A stretch of DNA of 55,716 nt from contig CAZEVY010000024.1 of NCBI GenBank assembly GCA_964515555.1, positions 1-55,716 of the forward strand, given 5' to 3'. Shown in pieces: positions 17,488 to 26,337 of the stretch. Position 1 is the first letter of the stretch; every line of letters starts with the position of its first letter. Both the position numbers and the translations under genes were made by a program. Origin of the DNA: CAZEVY01 sp964515555. GTDB taxonomy: Bacteria > Acidobacteriota > Terriglobia > Bryobacterales > Bryobacteraceae. Under the pieces are notes generated by a model. That model made no database searches, was not told the DNA's origin, and saw only the letters and a program-made list of their open reading frames with translations.

Positions 17488-20046
17488 ATGCATCGCGCAT
17501 CCCTCCTCACACTTACGACGCTTGCCGTCGCGCTCGCGCAAGCTCCCCAGGAAACCCAAAGCGAAGAAGGCCGTCCCGCGGGACCCGGCCTCGGGCAACG
17601 CCAGGCTGCGCCGCAGATTCGACCCTACGAGAAGGTCGTCACCAGTCAGGCCAAGTCGACGCCGGGCGTCTTTGCCGTCCACCGCATCGACGAGCGCGTG
17701 CTCTACGAGATCCCCAAGAGTGAGCTCGGTAAGGACTTCCTGTGGGTCAGCAAGGTCGCCAAGACGACCCTGGGGGCCGGCTACGGCGGCTCGCAGGTGG
17801 GCAACACAGTGGTGCGCTGGGAGCGCCGCGACCGGCGCGTGCTGCTGCGCAAGGTGAACTTCGAGATCGTCGCCGATCCGAATTCTCCCGTCGCCAGGGC
17901 GGTCGAGGCTTCGAACACCGCCGGCATCGTGATGGCGTTCAACATCGAGGCGCTCGGCAAGGACGAGGCCCCGGTGATCGACGTCTCGCGCCTGTTCACC
18001 ACCGAGATCACCGAGTTCAGCGCGCGCAACCTGCTGCGCGCCCGCGGATTCGACGCTTCGCGATCCTACATCGACCGCGTGGTCTCCTTCCCCACTAACA
18101 TCGAAGTCGACGCCACGCAGACCTTCACGTCGCCTCCCGACGCGGCGGGCGCGGGGGGCGGCGGCGGGCCACGGCCGCCGGTTCCGACCAATCCCTTCGC
18201 CGGCACTCCCATGCGGCCCGGCAGCGCGACCGTCGTGATGCACTACAGCATGGTGAAGCTGCCCGAGAATCCGATGATGCCGCGGCTGGCCGACGAGCGC
18301 GTCGGCTACTTCACTGTGCGCCACACCGACTACGGGCGCGACGAGCATCGCGCGCAGCTGCGCACCTTCATCACGCGCTACCGCCTGGAGAAGAAGAATC
18401 CCAACGCCGAGATGTCGGAGCCGGTGAAGCCGATCGTCTATTACGTCGACCCGGCCACGCCAGCCAAGTGGGTGCCGTACGTCAAGAAGGGAATCGAGTC
18501 CTGGCAGCCGGCGTTTGAAGCCGCCGGATTCCGCAACGCCATCATCGCCAAGGAAGCCCCGAAGGACGATCCGACATGGAGCCCTGAAGACGCACGCTAT
18601 TCGGTGATCCGGTGGTTGCCCTCGACCATCGAGAACGCCAGCGGCCCGCACATCCACGATCCGCGCACCGGTGAGATTCTCGAGGCCGACGTCAACTACT
18701 ACCACAACATCATGAATCTCCTGACGTCGTGGTACTTCCTACAGGTCGCCCCGCTCGATCCTCGCGCGCAGAAACTGCCGCTGCCCGACGACCTCATGGG
18801 CGACCTCCACGCCTACGTGGTCGCGCATGAAGTCGGCCACACGCTCGGCTTTCAGCACAACATGAAGGCCAGCTCCATGTACCCGGCCGAGAAGGTCCGC
18901 GACCGCGAGTGGGTCAAGAAGATGGGCCACGTGGCGACGCTCATGGACTACTCGCGCTACAACTACGTCGCGCAGCCCGAGGACAAGATCGACCCCAAGG
19001 ACCTCATTCCCGGCATCGGCCCCTACGACAAGTTCGCCACGCGCTGGGGCTATAAGCCCATCCCGATGGCCAAGACTCCCGACGACGAGAAGCCCATCCT
19101 CGACGAATGGGCGCGCGAGCAGGACGCAACTCCCTGGTACCGCTTCTCGACGGCGCGCTCGCGCGGCGCCGATCCGGGCGAGCTGACCGAGGCGGTCGGC
19201 GACGCCGACGCCGTGAAGTCGACGGCGCTCGGCTTGAAGAATATCGAGCGCGTCGCCGGCATGCTGCTTTCGGCGACCGTGAAGCGCGGCGAGGACTACG
19301 ACGACCTGGAGATGATGTACGGTCGGCTGCTCGGCCAGTGGTCGCGCGAGCTGAATCACGTCGCGGCCATCGTCGGCGGCGTGGAGTCTCAGCAGAAGCA
19401 CGGCGGCCAGAACGGCGTGCTCTTCAAGACGATCGCCAAGGCGCGCCAGGCCGAGGCGGTCGCGTTCCTGAATCAGAACGCCTTCCGTACGCCCAAGTAC
19501 CTCATCAACGCCGACATCGTCCGGAGGATCGAGCCCGAAGGGCTCATGAACCGCATCCGCACGGCGCAGATGTCGGTGCTCAACACGCTTCTCAACGGGG
19601 CGCGCATCAACCGGATGATCGAGCAGGAGGCGCTGGAAGGGGCGGCTGTGTATCGCTCGGTCGACTTCCTCGCCGACGTCCGCAAAGGCGTGTGGGGCGA
19701 GACGGCGGAGCCGAAGGTGACCATCGACGCGTTCCGGCGTAACCTGCAGCGCGGTTATCTGGACGCCATCGGCGACCGCATCAACGGGCGCCTGCGGGCC
19801 AACGACGAGACACGCGCGCTCTATCGCGGCGAGCTTCGGGCGCTCGACGCCGCCATCGCCGGATCCCTGGCGCGCGCCGCCGACCGTCCGACGCGCCTGC
19901 ATCTGGATGACGCGCGCGACCAGATCGCCAAGATCCTCGATCCGAAGTTCGTGGCCCCGGAGGCGCCCGGGGGCGCCGCGGGACGCTTCGGACTTCCCTC
20001 GCTCGGCGACGACGAGGTCTGCTGGCCGGATCTCATCATCCGCTGA
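17488..20046 (+). CDS. Secreted zinc-dependent metalloprotease (DUF5117/DUF4953 type)
   Basis: The 852-residue protein has a signal peptide (1-17). A long N-terminal beta-rich region follows, then a metzincin-type zinc site, HEVGHTLGFQH, at residues 447-457 (HExxHxxGxxH). A large C-terminal helical region completes it. This matches the DUF5117-DUF4953 family of outer-membrane or secreted zincins common in Bacteroidetes and Acidobacteria. It is probably involved in degrading external protein. An in-frame ATG lies 9 nt upstream, but 17488 is preferred from the -10 spacing and signal peptide. The frame is also open back through the second ADOP gene; that part is not coding. Confidence 0.9.
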   Translation: MHRASLLTLTTLAVALAQAPQETQSEEGRPAGPGLGQRQAAPQIRPYEKVVTSQAKSTPGVFAVHRIDERVLYEIPKSELGKDFLWVSKVAKTTLGAGYGGSQVGNTVVRWERRDRRVLLRKVNFEIVADPNSPVARAVEASNTAGIVMAFNIEALGKDEAPVIDVSRLFTTEITEFSARNLLRARGFDASRSYIDRVVSFPTNIEVDATQTFTSPPDAAGAGGGGGPRPPVPTNPFAGTPMRPGSATVVMHYSMVKLPENPMMPRLADERVGYFTVRHTDYGRDEHRAQLRTFITRYRLEKKNPNAEMSEPVKPIVYYVDPATPAKWVPYVKKGIESWQPAFEAAGFRNAIIAKEAPKDDPTWSPEDARYSVIRWLPSTIENASGPHIHDPRTGEILEADVNYYHNIMNLLTSWYFLQVAPLDPRAQKLPLPDDLMGDLHAYVVAHEVGHTLGFQHNMKASSMYPAEKVRDREWVKKMGHVATLMDYSRYNYVAQPEDKIDPKDLIPGIGPYDKFATRWGYKPIPMAKTPDDEKPILDEWAREQDATPWYRFSTARSRGADPGELTEAVGDADAVKSTALGLKNIERVAGMLLSATVKRGEDYDDLEMMYGRLLGQWSRELNHVAAIVGGVESQQKHGGQNGVLFKTIAKARQAEAVAFLNQNAFRTPKYLINADIVRRIEPEGLMNRIRTAQMSVLNTLLNGARINRMIEQEALEGAAVYRSVDFLADVRKGVWGETAEPKVTIDAFRRNLQRGYLDAIGDRINGRLRANDETRALYRGELRALDAAIAGSLARAADRPTRLHLDDARDQIAKILDPKFVAPEAPGGAAGRFGLPSLGDDEVCWPDLIIR

Positions 20047-20057
20047 GTCGGGCGCGA

Positions 20058-20063
20058 TATAAT
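20058..20063 (+). promoter_or_regulatory. -10 TATAAT for the beta-propeller gene
   Basis: A perfect TATAAT ends 8 nt before the GTG at 20072. GGAGG lies between them, only 2 nt from the GTG. Confidence 0.5.
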
Positions 20064-20071
20064 CGGAGGCT

Positions 20072-21025
20072 GTGGTACTCCGATTCGCTCTGACGCTAGC
20101 CGCGATAAGCGGCTTCGCGCAGGAGACGGCTGCTCCCATCTCCGGACCTGTCACCGGCTGGGTGCACGACGCCTCCGCGCGCGCGTTGCGCCCGATGATC
20201 GGCTCGCCCGGCTCGGCGCACCTCGGCCCGGCCGCCGAGAACCACATCGACCTGGCGGCTTTCGCGCCGGGCGGGCAGCGAGTCGCGGTCGTCCGCGGCG
20301 GGTCGCTGTTATTCGGCGATCTCGGCGATGGCGGCTGGGGCTGGCATCGGTTGGCCGAGGACGGCGGCGGCATCGCCCGAATCGCCTGGAATCGCGCCGG
20401 CAGCGTGGTGGCCGCCTATGACGCGGCGTCGCGTCGCGTGACGCTTTGGCGCAACATCGCCGAGGCGCCCGAGGCCGTCACGCTGGCGGAACTTCCCGCC
20501 GGAAGCCTCACCGCGCTGGCCGCCGAGGACGACTCCGCCGTCGCCGCTTTCGAAGACGGCGACACGGGAGGCGTGTACCGGATCGCGGCGGAGAACGCGC
20601 GGCTGGTGACGGCCGTGGCGCGCCCGACGTCGCTCGCCATCGTCGGCGGCACCCTCTACATCGCCGACGCCGGGCGCGGCGAGATTCTTCGGGTGTTGAA
20701 CTACCGCGAGGCGCCGGTGGTGGAACGGTTCGCCGTAGCCGACGAACCCTCGGCGATCGCGCTGTTGAACGGCGGTCGCACGCTCGCGGTCACGGTCAAG
20801 GACGCGATCCTCTCCTGGAACCTCGATGCGCCTGCCGAGGTGCGGCGAATCGAGCTGGCGTTTCGTCCCACGCGCCTGGAGCCGGTCGGCGAGGGCTCCG
20901 TGTTCCTGCTCACCGCGAGAATGCGTGTTGACGACGTGCTTCAGTCGTTCGATTCCGCGGCGCCGGAACCCGTTGTGCGCTTCGTGCCGGCCGGCGAGGC
21001 CCCTCCGTCCGAGTCAGTGCGCTGA
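20072..21025 (+). CDS. Secreted beta-propeller-like protein
   Basis: The 317-residue product from a GTG start has a signal peptide (about 1-16). A series of repeating four-strand blades follows (for example VAAYDAASRRVTLWRN, LYIADAGRGEILRVLN and LAVTVKDAILSWNL). This resembles an NHL/YVTN-type propeller. There is no enzymatic motif, so it is probably a binding or scaffold protein of unknown function. Its 3' end overlaps the convergent gene by 12 bp. The GTG is supported by TATAAT 8 nt upstream. Confidence 0.75.
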   Translation: MVLRFALTLAAISGFAQETAAPISGPVTGWVHDASARALRPMIGSPGSAHLGPAAENHIDLAAFAPGGQRVAVVRGGSLLFGDLGDGGWGWHRLAEDGGGIARIAWNRAGSVVAAYDAASRRVTLWRNIAEAPEAVTLAELPAGSLTALAAEDDSAVAAFEDGDTGGVYRIAAENARLVTAVARPTSLAIVGGTLYIADAGRGEILRVLNYREAPVVERFAVADEPSAIALLNGGRTLAVTVKDAILSWNLDAPAEVRRIELAFRPTRLEPVGEGSVFLLTARMRVDDVLQSFDSAAPEPVVRFVPAGEAPPSESVR

Positions 21026-21385
21026 GTACTGCGGCTGCGGCGGGTTCAGCCGGATCTCGACGGTCTTCTCTTCTTCGTCGATTTCGTGCTGCTCCCCGTA
21101 GGTCTGGTAACCCTTGGCGATCACCTGAATCAGGATCTTGCCCTGGGGGATGGGCGGAATCTTGGCGACGCCGTCCTGATTGGTGCGCAGCTCCCAGTTG
21201 GTGCGGATCTTCTTGCCGAACTTCACCAGCGAGCGGCCCTCGACAAAACGGACCACCACGCTGGCGCGCTCGATTCCCCGGCCTCCGAGCGTCTTGACCT
21301 CGATCTGAAGCCGGGTCATGGGCGGGTCGGCGAACGCGGGAACCGCGAGGCCGGCCAGTAAGGCCATCGCCATGGCTGTCCTCAT
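21014..21385 (-). CDS. Small secreted protein with carboxypeptidase regulatory-like (beta-sandwich) domain
   Basis: From ATG 21385 there are 123 residues: a signal peptide (1-20) and one Ig-like domain. The pattern ASVVVRFVEG...TNQDGVAKIPPIPQGKILIQVIAKGYQTY is typical of the CarboxypepD_reg/PEGA-type sandwich. It probably serves as a surface or periplasmic adhesion or stability module. The start at 21385 is preferred over an upstream in-frame ATG because GATACT (21392-21397) lies exactly 6 nt before it. Confidence 0.7.
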   Translation of the reverse strand: MRTAMAMALLAGLAVPAFADPPMTRLQIEVKTLGGRGIERASVVVRFVEGRSLVKFGKKIRTNWELRTNQDGVAKIPPIPQGKILIQVIAKGYQTYGEQHEIDEEEKTVEIRLNPPQPQYSAH

Positions 21386-21391
21386 GCGACC

Positions 21392-21397
21392 AGTATC
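21392..21397 (-). promoter_or_regulatory. -10-like GATACT
   Basis: The hexamer ends 6 nt before ATG 21385, so the transcript is predicted to be leaderless. Confidence 0.35.
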
Positions 21398-21479
21398 GCA
21401 AATCGGCGCACGAAGGGCGTGGACCACGTTGGCGTCGGGGCCGCGAGGCTCCATGCCTCGCCGGGCCGTCCCGGGGAGA

Positions 21480-21884
21480 CTACTTCCACTCCCAGGTCTG
21501 ACCGTGGGTGTTGCCCGCCGCGTCGACGTCGAACTCGAACACGCCGGCGATCCCGTTCAGTCGCGCGAGCTTCGGCGCGGACGTCGTGAAGAAGACCGCG
21601 CCCCGATAGGACACGGCGCCTCCCGCCTTGATCGCGCCCCTGCCGGCGCCCTTCCAGGTGGCCATGTCGCCGTCGGCGGTGAGGTAGACGCCCTGTCCTT
21701 CGCCGTATAATCCGCCGTCGGGCGTCGATTCCGCCCAGTAGGTCAGGAACGCCTGGCAGTCGAGCCCGAGCAGCTTGCCGCTGGCCTCGGCCGACACTTC
21801 GACCTTCAGTTGCCCGGCGGGGGCGGGCAGCACCTTCCGGTAAAGCCGTTTTCCACGGGACTCTTCGATTTTCTCTCCCAACAT
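21480..21884 (-). CDS. Conserved hypothetical protein, 134 residues
   Basis: The protein has no signal peptide. The sequence reads as a small beta-barrel, with alternating strands such as LTYWAESTPDGGLYGEGQGV and GIAGVFEFDVDAAG. I cannot name the family; an AttH or allene-oxide-cyclase-like barrel is possible. GGAGG lies 7 nt before the ATG. The stop of a TonB-receptor remnant lies 16 nt upstream, so it was probably once the distal gene of a receptor operon. No promoter of its own is visible. Confidence 0.65.
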   Translation of the reverse strand: MLGEKIEESRGKRLYRKVLPAPAGQLKVEVSAEASGKLLGLDCQAFLTYWAESTPDGGLYGEGQGVYLTADGDMATWKGAGRGAIKAGGAVSYRGAVFFTTSAPKLARLNGIAGVFEFDVDAAGNTHGQTWEWK

Positions 21885-21900
21885 GGGGTTTCCTCCTCGA

Positions 21901-22018
21901 TCAGAACACCAGCTTCAATGCGAACTGAATCTGCCGCGCCGGCGACGACAGCCCCGTGATGGTACCAAAGTTGGTCGCCGGTACGAGGAGGCCGCGCTCG
22001 ACCGCGAAACGTCGCCCC
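21901..22018 (-). pseudogene. C-terminal remnant of an Oar-like TonB-dependent receptor
   Basis: The minus strand encodes, up to a TGA at 21901, a tail that includes VPATNFGTITGL and ends QIQFALKLVF. This is the typical last outer-membrane strand, with terminal Phe, of acidobacterial TonB/Oar-like receptors. Nothing upstream encodes the rest of the barrel, because the SNF2 helicase gene occupies that position and ends at 22019. About 30 codons are recognisable. It is best read as a relic left when the receptor gene was replaced or deleted. Confidence 0.6.
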
Positions 22019-25000
22019 TCACGACAGCAGAAGCTCCAAGTCCTCGCGCCTCAAATCGCGGATCAGGCTGTTATCCTGCGACAGAATCGCGTCTGCCAGA
22101 GCGCGCTTGCTCTTTTGCAGCTCCAGCACCTTCTCCTCCACCGTGTCCTTGGCGATCAGCCGGTAGGCGAACACCGGCCGTGTCTGGCCGATGCGATGCG
22201 TCCGGTCCACGGCCTGCGCCTCGACCGCCGGGTTCCACCACGGATCGAGCAGAAAGACGTACTCGGCCGCCGTCAAATTCAATCCCAGCCCGCCCGCCTT
22301 CAGGCTGACAAGAAACAGCCCGCACTCCGGATCGTTCTGGAACCTTTCCACTCGCTCCTGCCGGTCGCGCGTGCGTCCGTCGAGATACTCGTATTTCACG
22401 CCCTGCGCGTCCAGCCCTCGCCGCACGATCGCCAGCAGGCTGGTGAACTGCGAGAACACCAACGCCTTGTGGCCCTCCTCGCCGACTTCCTCCAACCTTG
22501 CCGCCAGCGTGTCCAGCTTGGCGCTCGGCTCGGCGGCGAATTTCGCGTCCAGCAGCGCCGGATGGCAGGCGGCCTGCCTCAATCGCAGCAAGGCTTCCAG
22601 CACCTGGATCTTCGACTTCGCCAGGCCCTCGGCGGCGATCCTCGGCAACAGCGCCCGCCGGTAATGGTCGCGCAGCTCGTCGTACAGCCTGCGCTGGGCC
22701 GGCTCCATCTCGCAGAAGATGGTCTGCTCGGTCTTGGCCGGAAGCTCGCGCGCGACCTGCTCCTTGGTGCGCCGGAGAATGAATGGGCGCAGCGCTTGCG
22801 CGAGCAGGGCCCGCGTCTCGGCATCGGGATTCCGGAGCAGGCCGCCGGCCGACTTGAACACGCTCGCGCCGCCGAGCATCCCGGGATTCAGAAACTCGAA
22901 CAGGCTCCACAATTCGCCCAGGTGATTCTCGATGGGCGTGCCGCTCAGAGCCAGCCTCCGGCGCGCCCTCAACAGCCGGGCCGCCTTGGCCGATTCGCTG
23001 TCGGCGTTTTTGATGGCCTGCGCCTCGTCGAGGATCACGTAGTCGAACTCGATGTCCTGCAGCCGGGGCGCGTCGCGCCGCAGCGTCCCATAGGTCGTCA
23101 GCACCAGGTCGTGCTCGCCGAAGCGCTCCGCGCTGCGCCCCGTGCCGGTGTGGTCGAGCACGCGCAGCCGCGGAGCGAAGCGCTCGGCCTCCTGCTTCCA
23201 GTTGAAGACCAGCGACCGCGGTACAACCGCCAGCGACGGTCCGGCGCCTCCCGCCGCGCGCCGCGATTCCAGCATCGCCAGCACCTGCGCCGTCTTGCCG
23301 ACGCCCATATCGTCGGCAAGACATCCGCCGAAGGCGAAGCGGTCGAGAAACCGCATCCACCCCAGGCCTTCCTTCTGGTAGTCGCGTAACTGCCCCCGGA
23401 ATCCGGCCGGCTGCTCCTCGGCGTGCACGCCCTCGAACGCACGCAGCTCTTCGCGGGCGCGCGCGAAGCCTTCGTCGACGCGAATATCGGGACGCGCCGC
23501 CAGCAGCGCGTCGAGAAGTCCAGCCTGTCCGCGGTGGAAGCGAACACCCTCTTTCCCCGCCGAACCGAGACCGGCGACAGGACCGAGCCGCGCCACCCAC
23601 TCCTCCGGCAGCAGGCCGAAGGTCCCGTCGTCGAGCGCCACCAGCCCGTCGCCGCGCTTGAGCGCCGCCAGCAGCGCCGGCAGGGTCGCCGTCGCGCCTC
23701 CATAGTCGACTTCCCCGTTCAAGTCGAACCAGTCGATCCCCGACGTCACGGCCAGCCGCGTGGCGCCGGGCCGCCGGAAGGTCTTCCCGTCGGCCTCGAC
23801 ATGCCAGCCTTCGCCGACCAGCCTGCGCACTACGGCGGGAAGCTTCGAGGAGGCGAAGTCCCAAGGTCCGTCCGGGCCGGAGTAGGCAGGGCCTGCCCAT
23901 CGCAGGCCCGCGGCGCGCAGTTGCGCCAGCGCGATCTCCTCGGCGGCCGCATCGCGCCGCACCAAGCGCCTCGCCTTCGTATCGAAGAATCCGCTCCCTG
24001 TCGAGTTGGCGGGCACGACTTGCAGGCCGTAGTCGAACGAAGCTTCCGCATTCATGCGATCGCCGCGCCAGCGGTTCCGCGCGATGCGAAGCCCTGGACG
24101 CGGCACCCCGTCGGCTTCCTCGTATCGCAGCTCGTCGGGCACGGCGATCGGCGGAGCGTCGCCGCGCTCCAGCACCGCGGCGAGCAGTGCATCCCGGTCG
24201 CGATCGGGCGCGTGAATCGCCGGCGAGTCGCGCAACAAGGCGATCCAGGGGAACGACCGGCCGTGTTCGAGCCGCGCGATGCGCCCGCGCGCCACCAGGA
24301 AGCCGCTATCGAGCAGAACGGCCGGTTCGCTGAGGGCCATACTCTCGCCCTCGCGATCGAGTCTGCCGCCGAGCGTCCAACGAATCCCGTCGCCCTTCAT
24401 TTCGAGGCGAAAACGCCAAGGCTCGCCGTCGTCCCACTCCACCGGAACGGGCTCGGCGCCTTCCGCGATCTGAATCATGCAGCGCCCGGTCGCGCAGGCC
24501 TCGCGCAAAACCTTGTGCGACACGGCGCCGGGAAGCAGGAACTGCGAGGTCAACTGCTCGTCGGCCGAGGGGGCGGAATAGCTGTAATACTGCCGCGCGC
24601 CCGCCAGCGAGGTGATGATCTCGCGGTCCGCCGCGTCCGGCAGCCGGGCGATGCCCGAGCGCGGCATGCGCAGTTCCTTCACTTTGGTCCAGCCGTCGCC
24701 CTTTACGCGGCGGTCGCGCGTGCGGAGATTGAGAACCAGTCCGTACAGCCTCGTCAGCGGGACGTCGATGACGTAGAGAATCTCGCGCCGCTCCGGCCAA
24801 GGTTCGGTGTTGCGTTGCGCCGACAGCCCCGAGGGCAACTGGTCCAGTTGCTTCCTCCAGGGCGGCGGGGGCGGCGGCACGCGATCGAGGAGGCCCCTGA
24901 CGTCGGCAAGGGTGAAAGCCGAAGCCTCGAAACTCTTGGGTACGCCCGAGAGATGACCCTCGGCCTCGGCAGCCAGTACCGTCGCCCAGGCATGTTTACA

Positions 25001-25216
25001 CGGTCCCCGCTCCGCCGCCAGGCAGGTGCAGGAAAGCTGAAAGTTGTTGTTGACGTAGCCGATCTCGACGTAATAGCGCTGCGACCCGCGGATCAGCGCT
25101 TTCACCTCGTTGCCCGTGCCGTGGACGATGATGACGCGGCCGGAGTGAAAGTACTCCTGGCCGCGCTTCTGTGTGGTCCAGGAGAATCCAATCGCAAGCC
25201 GCCTGGCAAGACTCAT
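22019..25216 (-). CDS. SNF2-family DEAD/DEAH helicase with N-terminal SWIM zinc finger
   Basis: From ATG 25216 the protein has 1065 residues. A SWIM finger lies at about 63-75 (C63, C65, C73, H75). A middle region of bacterial SNF2 type and the SNF2 ATPase core follow. Walker A (DDMGVGKTAQV) lies near residue 635 and the Walker B/DExx box as DEAQ near 732. Helicase C-terminal motifs close it, including FLVSLKAGGLGLNL and RTHRIGQ. It is a double-stranded DNA translocase thought to remodel protein-DNA complexes. Length and order match chromosomal bacterial HepA/RapA relatives with SWIM. I see no adjacent nuclease or methylase that would make it a known defence system. It is divergent from the methyltransferase gene. 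Confidence 0.93.
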   Translation of the reverse strand: MSLARRLAIGFSWTTQKRGQEYFHSGRVIIVHGTGNEVKALIRGSQRYYVEIGYVNNNFQLSCTCLAAERGPCKHAWATVLAAEAEGHLSGVPKSFEASAFTLADVRGLLDRVPPPPPPWRKQLDQLPSGLSAQRNTEPWPERREILYVIDVPLTRLYGLVLNLRTRDRRVKGDGWTKVKELRMPRSGIARLPDAADREIITSLAGARQYYSYSAPSADEQLTSQFLLPGAVSHKVLREACATGRCMIQIAEGAEPVPVEWDDGEPWRFRLEMKGDGIRWTLGGRLDREGESMALSEPAVLLDSGFLVARGRIARLEHGRSFPWIALLRDSPAIHAPDRDRDALLAAVLERGDAPPIAVPDELRYEEADGVPRPGLRIARNRWRGDRMNAEASFDYGLQVVPANSTGSGFFDTKARRLVRRDAAAEEIALAQLRAAGLRWAGPAYSGPDGPWDFASSKLPAVVRRLVGEGWHVEADGKTFRRPGATRLAVTSGIDWFDLNGEVDYGGATATLPALLAALKRGDGLVALDDGTFGLLPEEWVARLGPVAGLGSAGKEGVRFHRGQAGLLDALLAARPDIRVDEGFARAREELRAFEGVHAEEQPAGFRGQLRDYQKEGLGWMRFLDRFAFGGCLADDMGVGKTAQVLAMLESRRAAGGAGPSLAVVPRSLVFNWKQEAERFAPRLRVLDHTGTGRSAERFGEHDLVLTTYGTLRRDAPRLQDIEFDYVILDEAQAIKNADSESAKAARLLRARRRLALSGTPIENHLGELWSLFEFLNPGMLGGASVFKSAGGLLRNPDAETRALLAQALRPFILRRTKEQVARELPAKTEQTIFCEMEPAQRRLYDELRDHYRRALLPRIAAEGLAKSKIQVLEALLRLRQAACHPALLDAKFAAEPSAKLDTLAARLEEVGEEGHKALVFSQFTSLLAIVRRGLDAQGVKYEYLDGRTRDRQERVERFQNDPECGLFLVSLKAGGLGLNLTAAEYVFLLDPWWNPAVEAQAVDRTHRIGQTRPVFAYRLIAKDTVEEKVLELQKSKRALADAILSQDNSLIRDLRREDLELLLS

Positions 25217-25245
25217 CGGAAACGACCCATGATAGCGTGCCGGGC

Positions 25246-25251
25246 TACAAT
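25246..25251 (+). promoter_or_regulatory. -10 TACAAT for the methyltransferase
   Basis: The hexamer ends 7 nt before ATG 25259 and decides between that start and the ATG at 25229, which lies upstream of it. Confidence 0.45.
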
Positions 25252-25258
25252 CGTCCGC

Positions 25259-25816
25259 ATGCGCGTGCTCGACGTCGGCTGCGGCGTCAACAAGTATCCC
25301 GGCGCCATCGGCGTCGACCGCAACCCCGCCACTCGCGCCGACGTGCTCTGCGACCTCGACCGCCCGCCGTACCCGTTTCGCGACGGCGCCTTCGACGAGG
25401 TTCGCGCCATCCACGTCATCGAGCACGTGGCCGACGTCATCGCCGCCGTCGAGGAGTTCCATCGCCTGGCGCGGCCCGGCGGGCGCATCGTCATCGTGAC
25501 GCCGCATTACACCGATTTCAGCTCTTTCTGCGACCCCACCCATCGCTGGCACCTCAACAGCTTCTCGTTCCGATACTTCACCGGCGACGACGCCGGCTTC
25601 GGCTACTACTCGCGCGCGCGATTGCGGGAGATTTCCGTGCGCGTCAAGCTACTAAGCTTCTGGAGGTGGCTCGGTTTCGAGATGCTCGTAAACGCCTTCC
25701 CCCGCTTCCGCCGATTCTGGGAACACTACCTGTGCTTCGTCGTGCGGGGCAAGGTGATCGAGTTCGAGTTCGAGGCCGCGAAGTCCGATGCTCCTGTGGC
25801 TGTGCCGCGCCAGTGA
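25259..25816 (+). CDS. Class I SAM-dependent methyltransferase
   Basis: The 185-residue protein opens with the SAM-binding motif I, VLDVGCG, at residues 3-9. An acidic VD follows at the end of strand 2, then AIHVIEHV (motif IV region) and ARPGGRIVIVTPHY (post-motif). It resembles the small methyltransferases found with polysaccharide or nucleotide-sugar genes; the substrate is unknown. The start at 25259 leaves only two residues before strand 1, which is short but matches the TACAAT spacing. The 3' end overlaps yraN by 29 bp. Confidence 0.85.
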   Translation: MRVLDVGCGVNKYPGAIGVDRNPATRADVLCDLDRPPYPFRDGAFDEVRAIHVIEHVADVIAAVEEFHRLARPGGRIVIVTPHYTDFSSFCDPTHRWHLNSFSFRYFTGDDAGFGYYSRARLREISVRVKLLSFWRWLGFEMLVNAFPRFRRFWEHYLCFVVRGKVIEFEFEAAKSDAPVAVPRQ

Positions 25817-26222
25817 CCGCCTCCGCCAGCGCGCGCTGCGGCGCACCGCGCATCCGGACCACGCCACGGGCCGTCTCGGCGAGGACCTCGCGCACCGCTA
25901 TCTTCAACGCCGCGGCTACACCATCGTCGCGCGCAACTTCGCGACCCGATCGGGCTCCGGCGAGCTCGATCTGGTCGCCTGGGAGGGCCCGACGCTGGTC
26001 TTCGTCGAAGTGAAGACGCGCGCCGGCGACGAGATGGGCTCGCCGGCCAGCGCCGTCGACCAGGCCAAGCGCGAGCGCGTGCTGCGCGCCGCGCGAGAAT
26101 ACGCCCGCCGTGCCGGGGTGGACGCTGCGTCGGCGCGATTCGACATCGTCAGCGTCGTACTCTCGGAGCCTCCGCGAGTCGAGCACCTCCGGGGCGTGTT
26201 CGCCGAGCCCGCGGCGCGCTAA
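25788..26222 (+). CDS. yraN: YraN/UPF0102 family endonuclease-like protein
   Basis: The 144-residue protein has the UPF0102 pattern: GRLGEDLAHRYLQRRGY, then ARNFATRSGSGELDLVAWEG, and FVEVKTRAG. The spaced E...D...ExK residues are the PD-(D/E)XK-like active site of this Holliday-junction-resolvase-like family. Its physiological role is unsettled. It overlaps the upstream methyltransferase by 29 bp and converges with the toxin relic, overlapping it by 4 bp. Confidence 0.93.
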   Translation: MLLWLCRASDRLRQRALRRTAHPDHATGRLGEDLAHRYLQRRGYTIVARNFATRSGSGELDLVAWEGPTLVFVEVKTRAGDEMGSPASAVDQAKRERVLRAAREYARRAGVDAASARFDIVSVVLSEPPRVEHLRGVFAEPAAR

Positions 26223-26337
26223 CCTGTCGGCGAGGTCCGCACGTCGATCCTTACGACTTGTCCAGCGCGGATGAAATCGACGGCCGTCGCGATCCGTCCG
26301 GCGACGCGGGTGTGTTGGCGTCGAGTAGAACCTTCAC
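26219..26337 (-). pseudogene. Remnant of a DUF5615-type PIN-like toxin with a large internal deletion
   Basis: A GTG at 26337 begins VKVLLDANTP, the usual start of DUF5615 PIN-like toxins. After about ten codons the homology jumps, in a different frame, to a C-terminal-like segment containing RIATAVDFIRAGQVVRID and ending at TAG 26219. The 119-nt length is not a multiple of three, and the central part of the roughly 110-residue family is absent. It overlaps the decayed antitoxin stop by 3 nt, as in intact pairs. Confidence 0.6.

Noticed and set aside
22019..25216. SNF2 helicase as part of an antiviral defence system
   Set aside because: No nuclease, phospholipase or methylase with a defence pattern lies beside it. 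SWIM-SNF2 proteins of this length are common chromosomal genes.
23423..25258. Long open frame before the methyltransferase
   Set aside because: It is the antisense shadow of the SNF2 helicase, caused by high GC. The SAM motif begins only after 25259.
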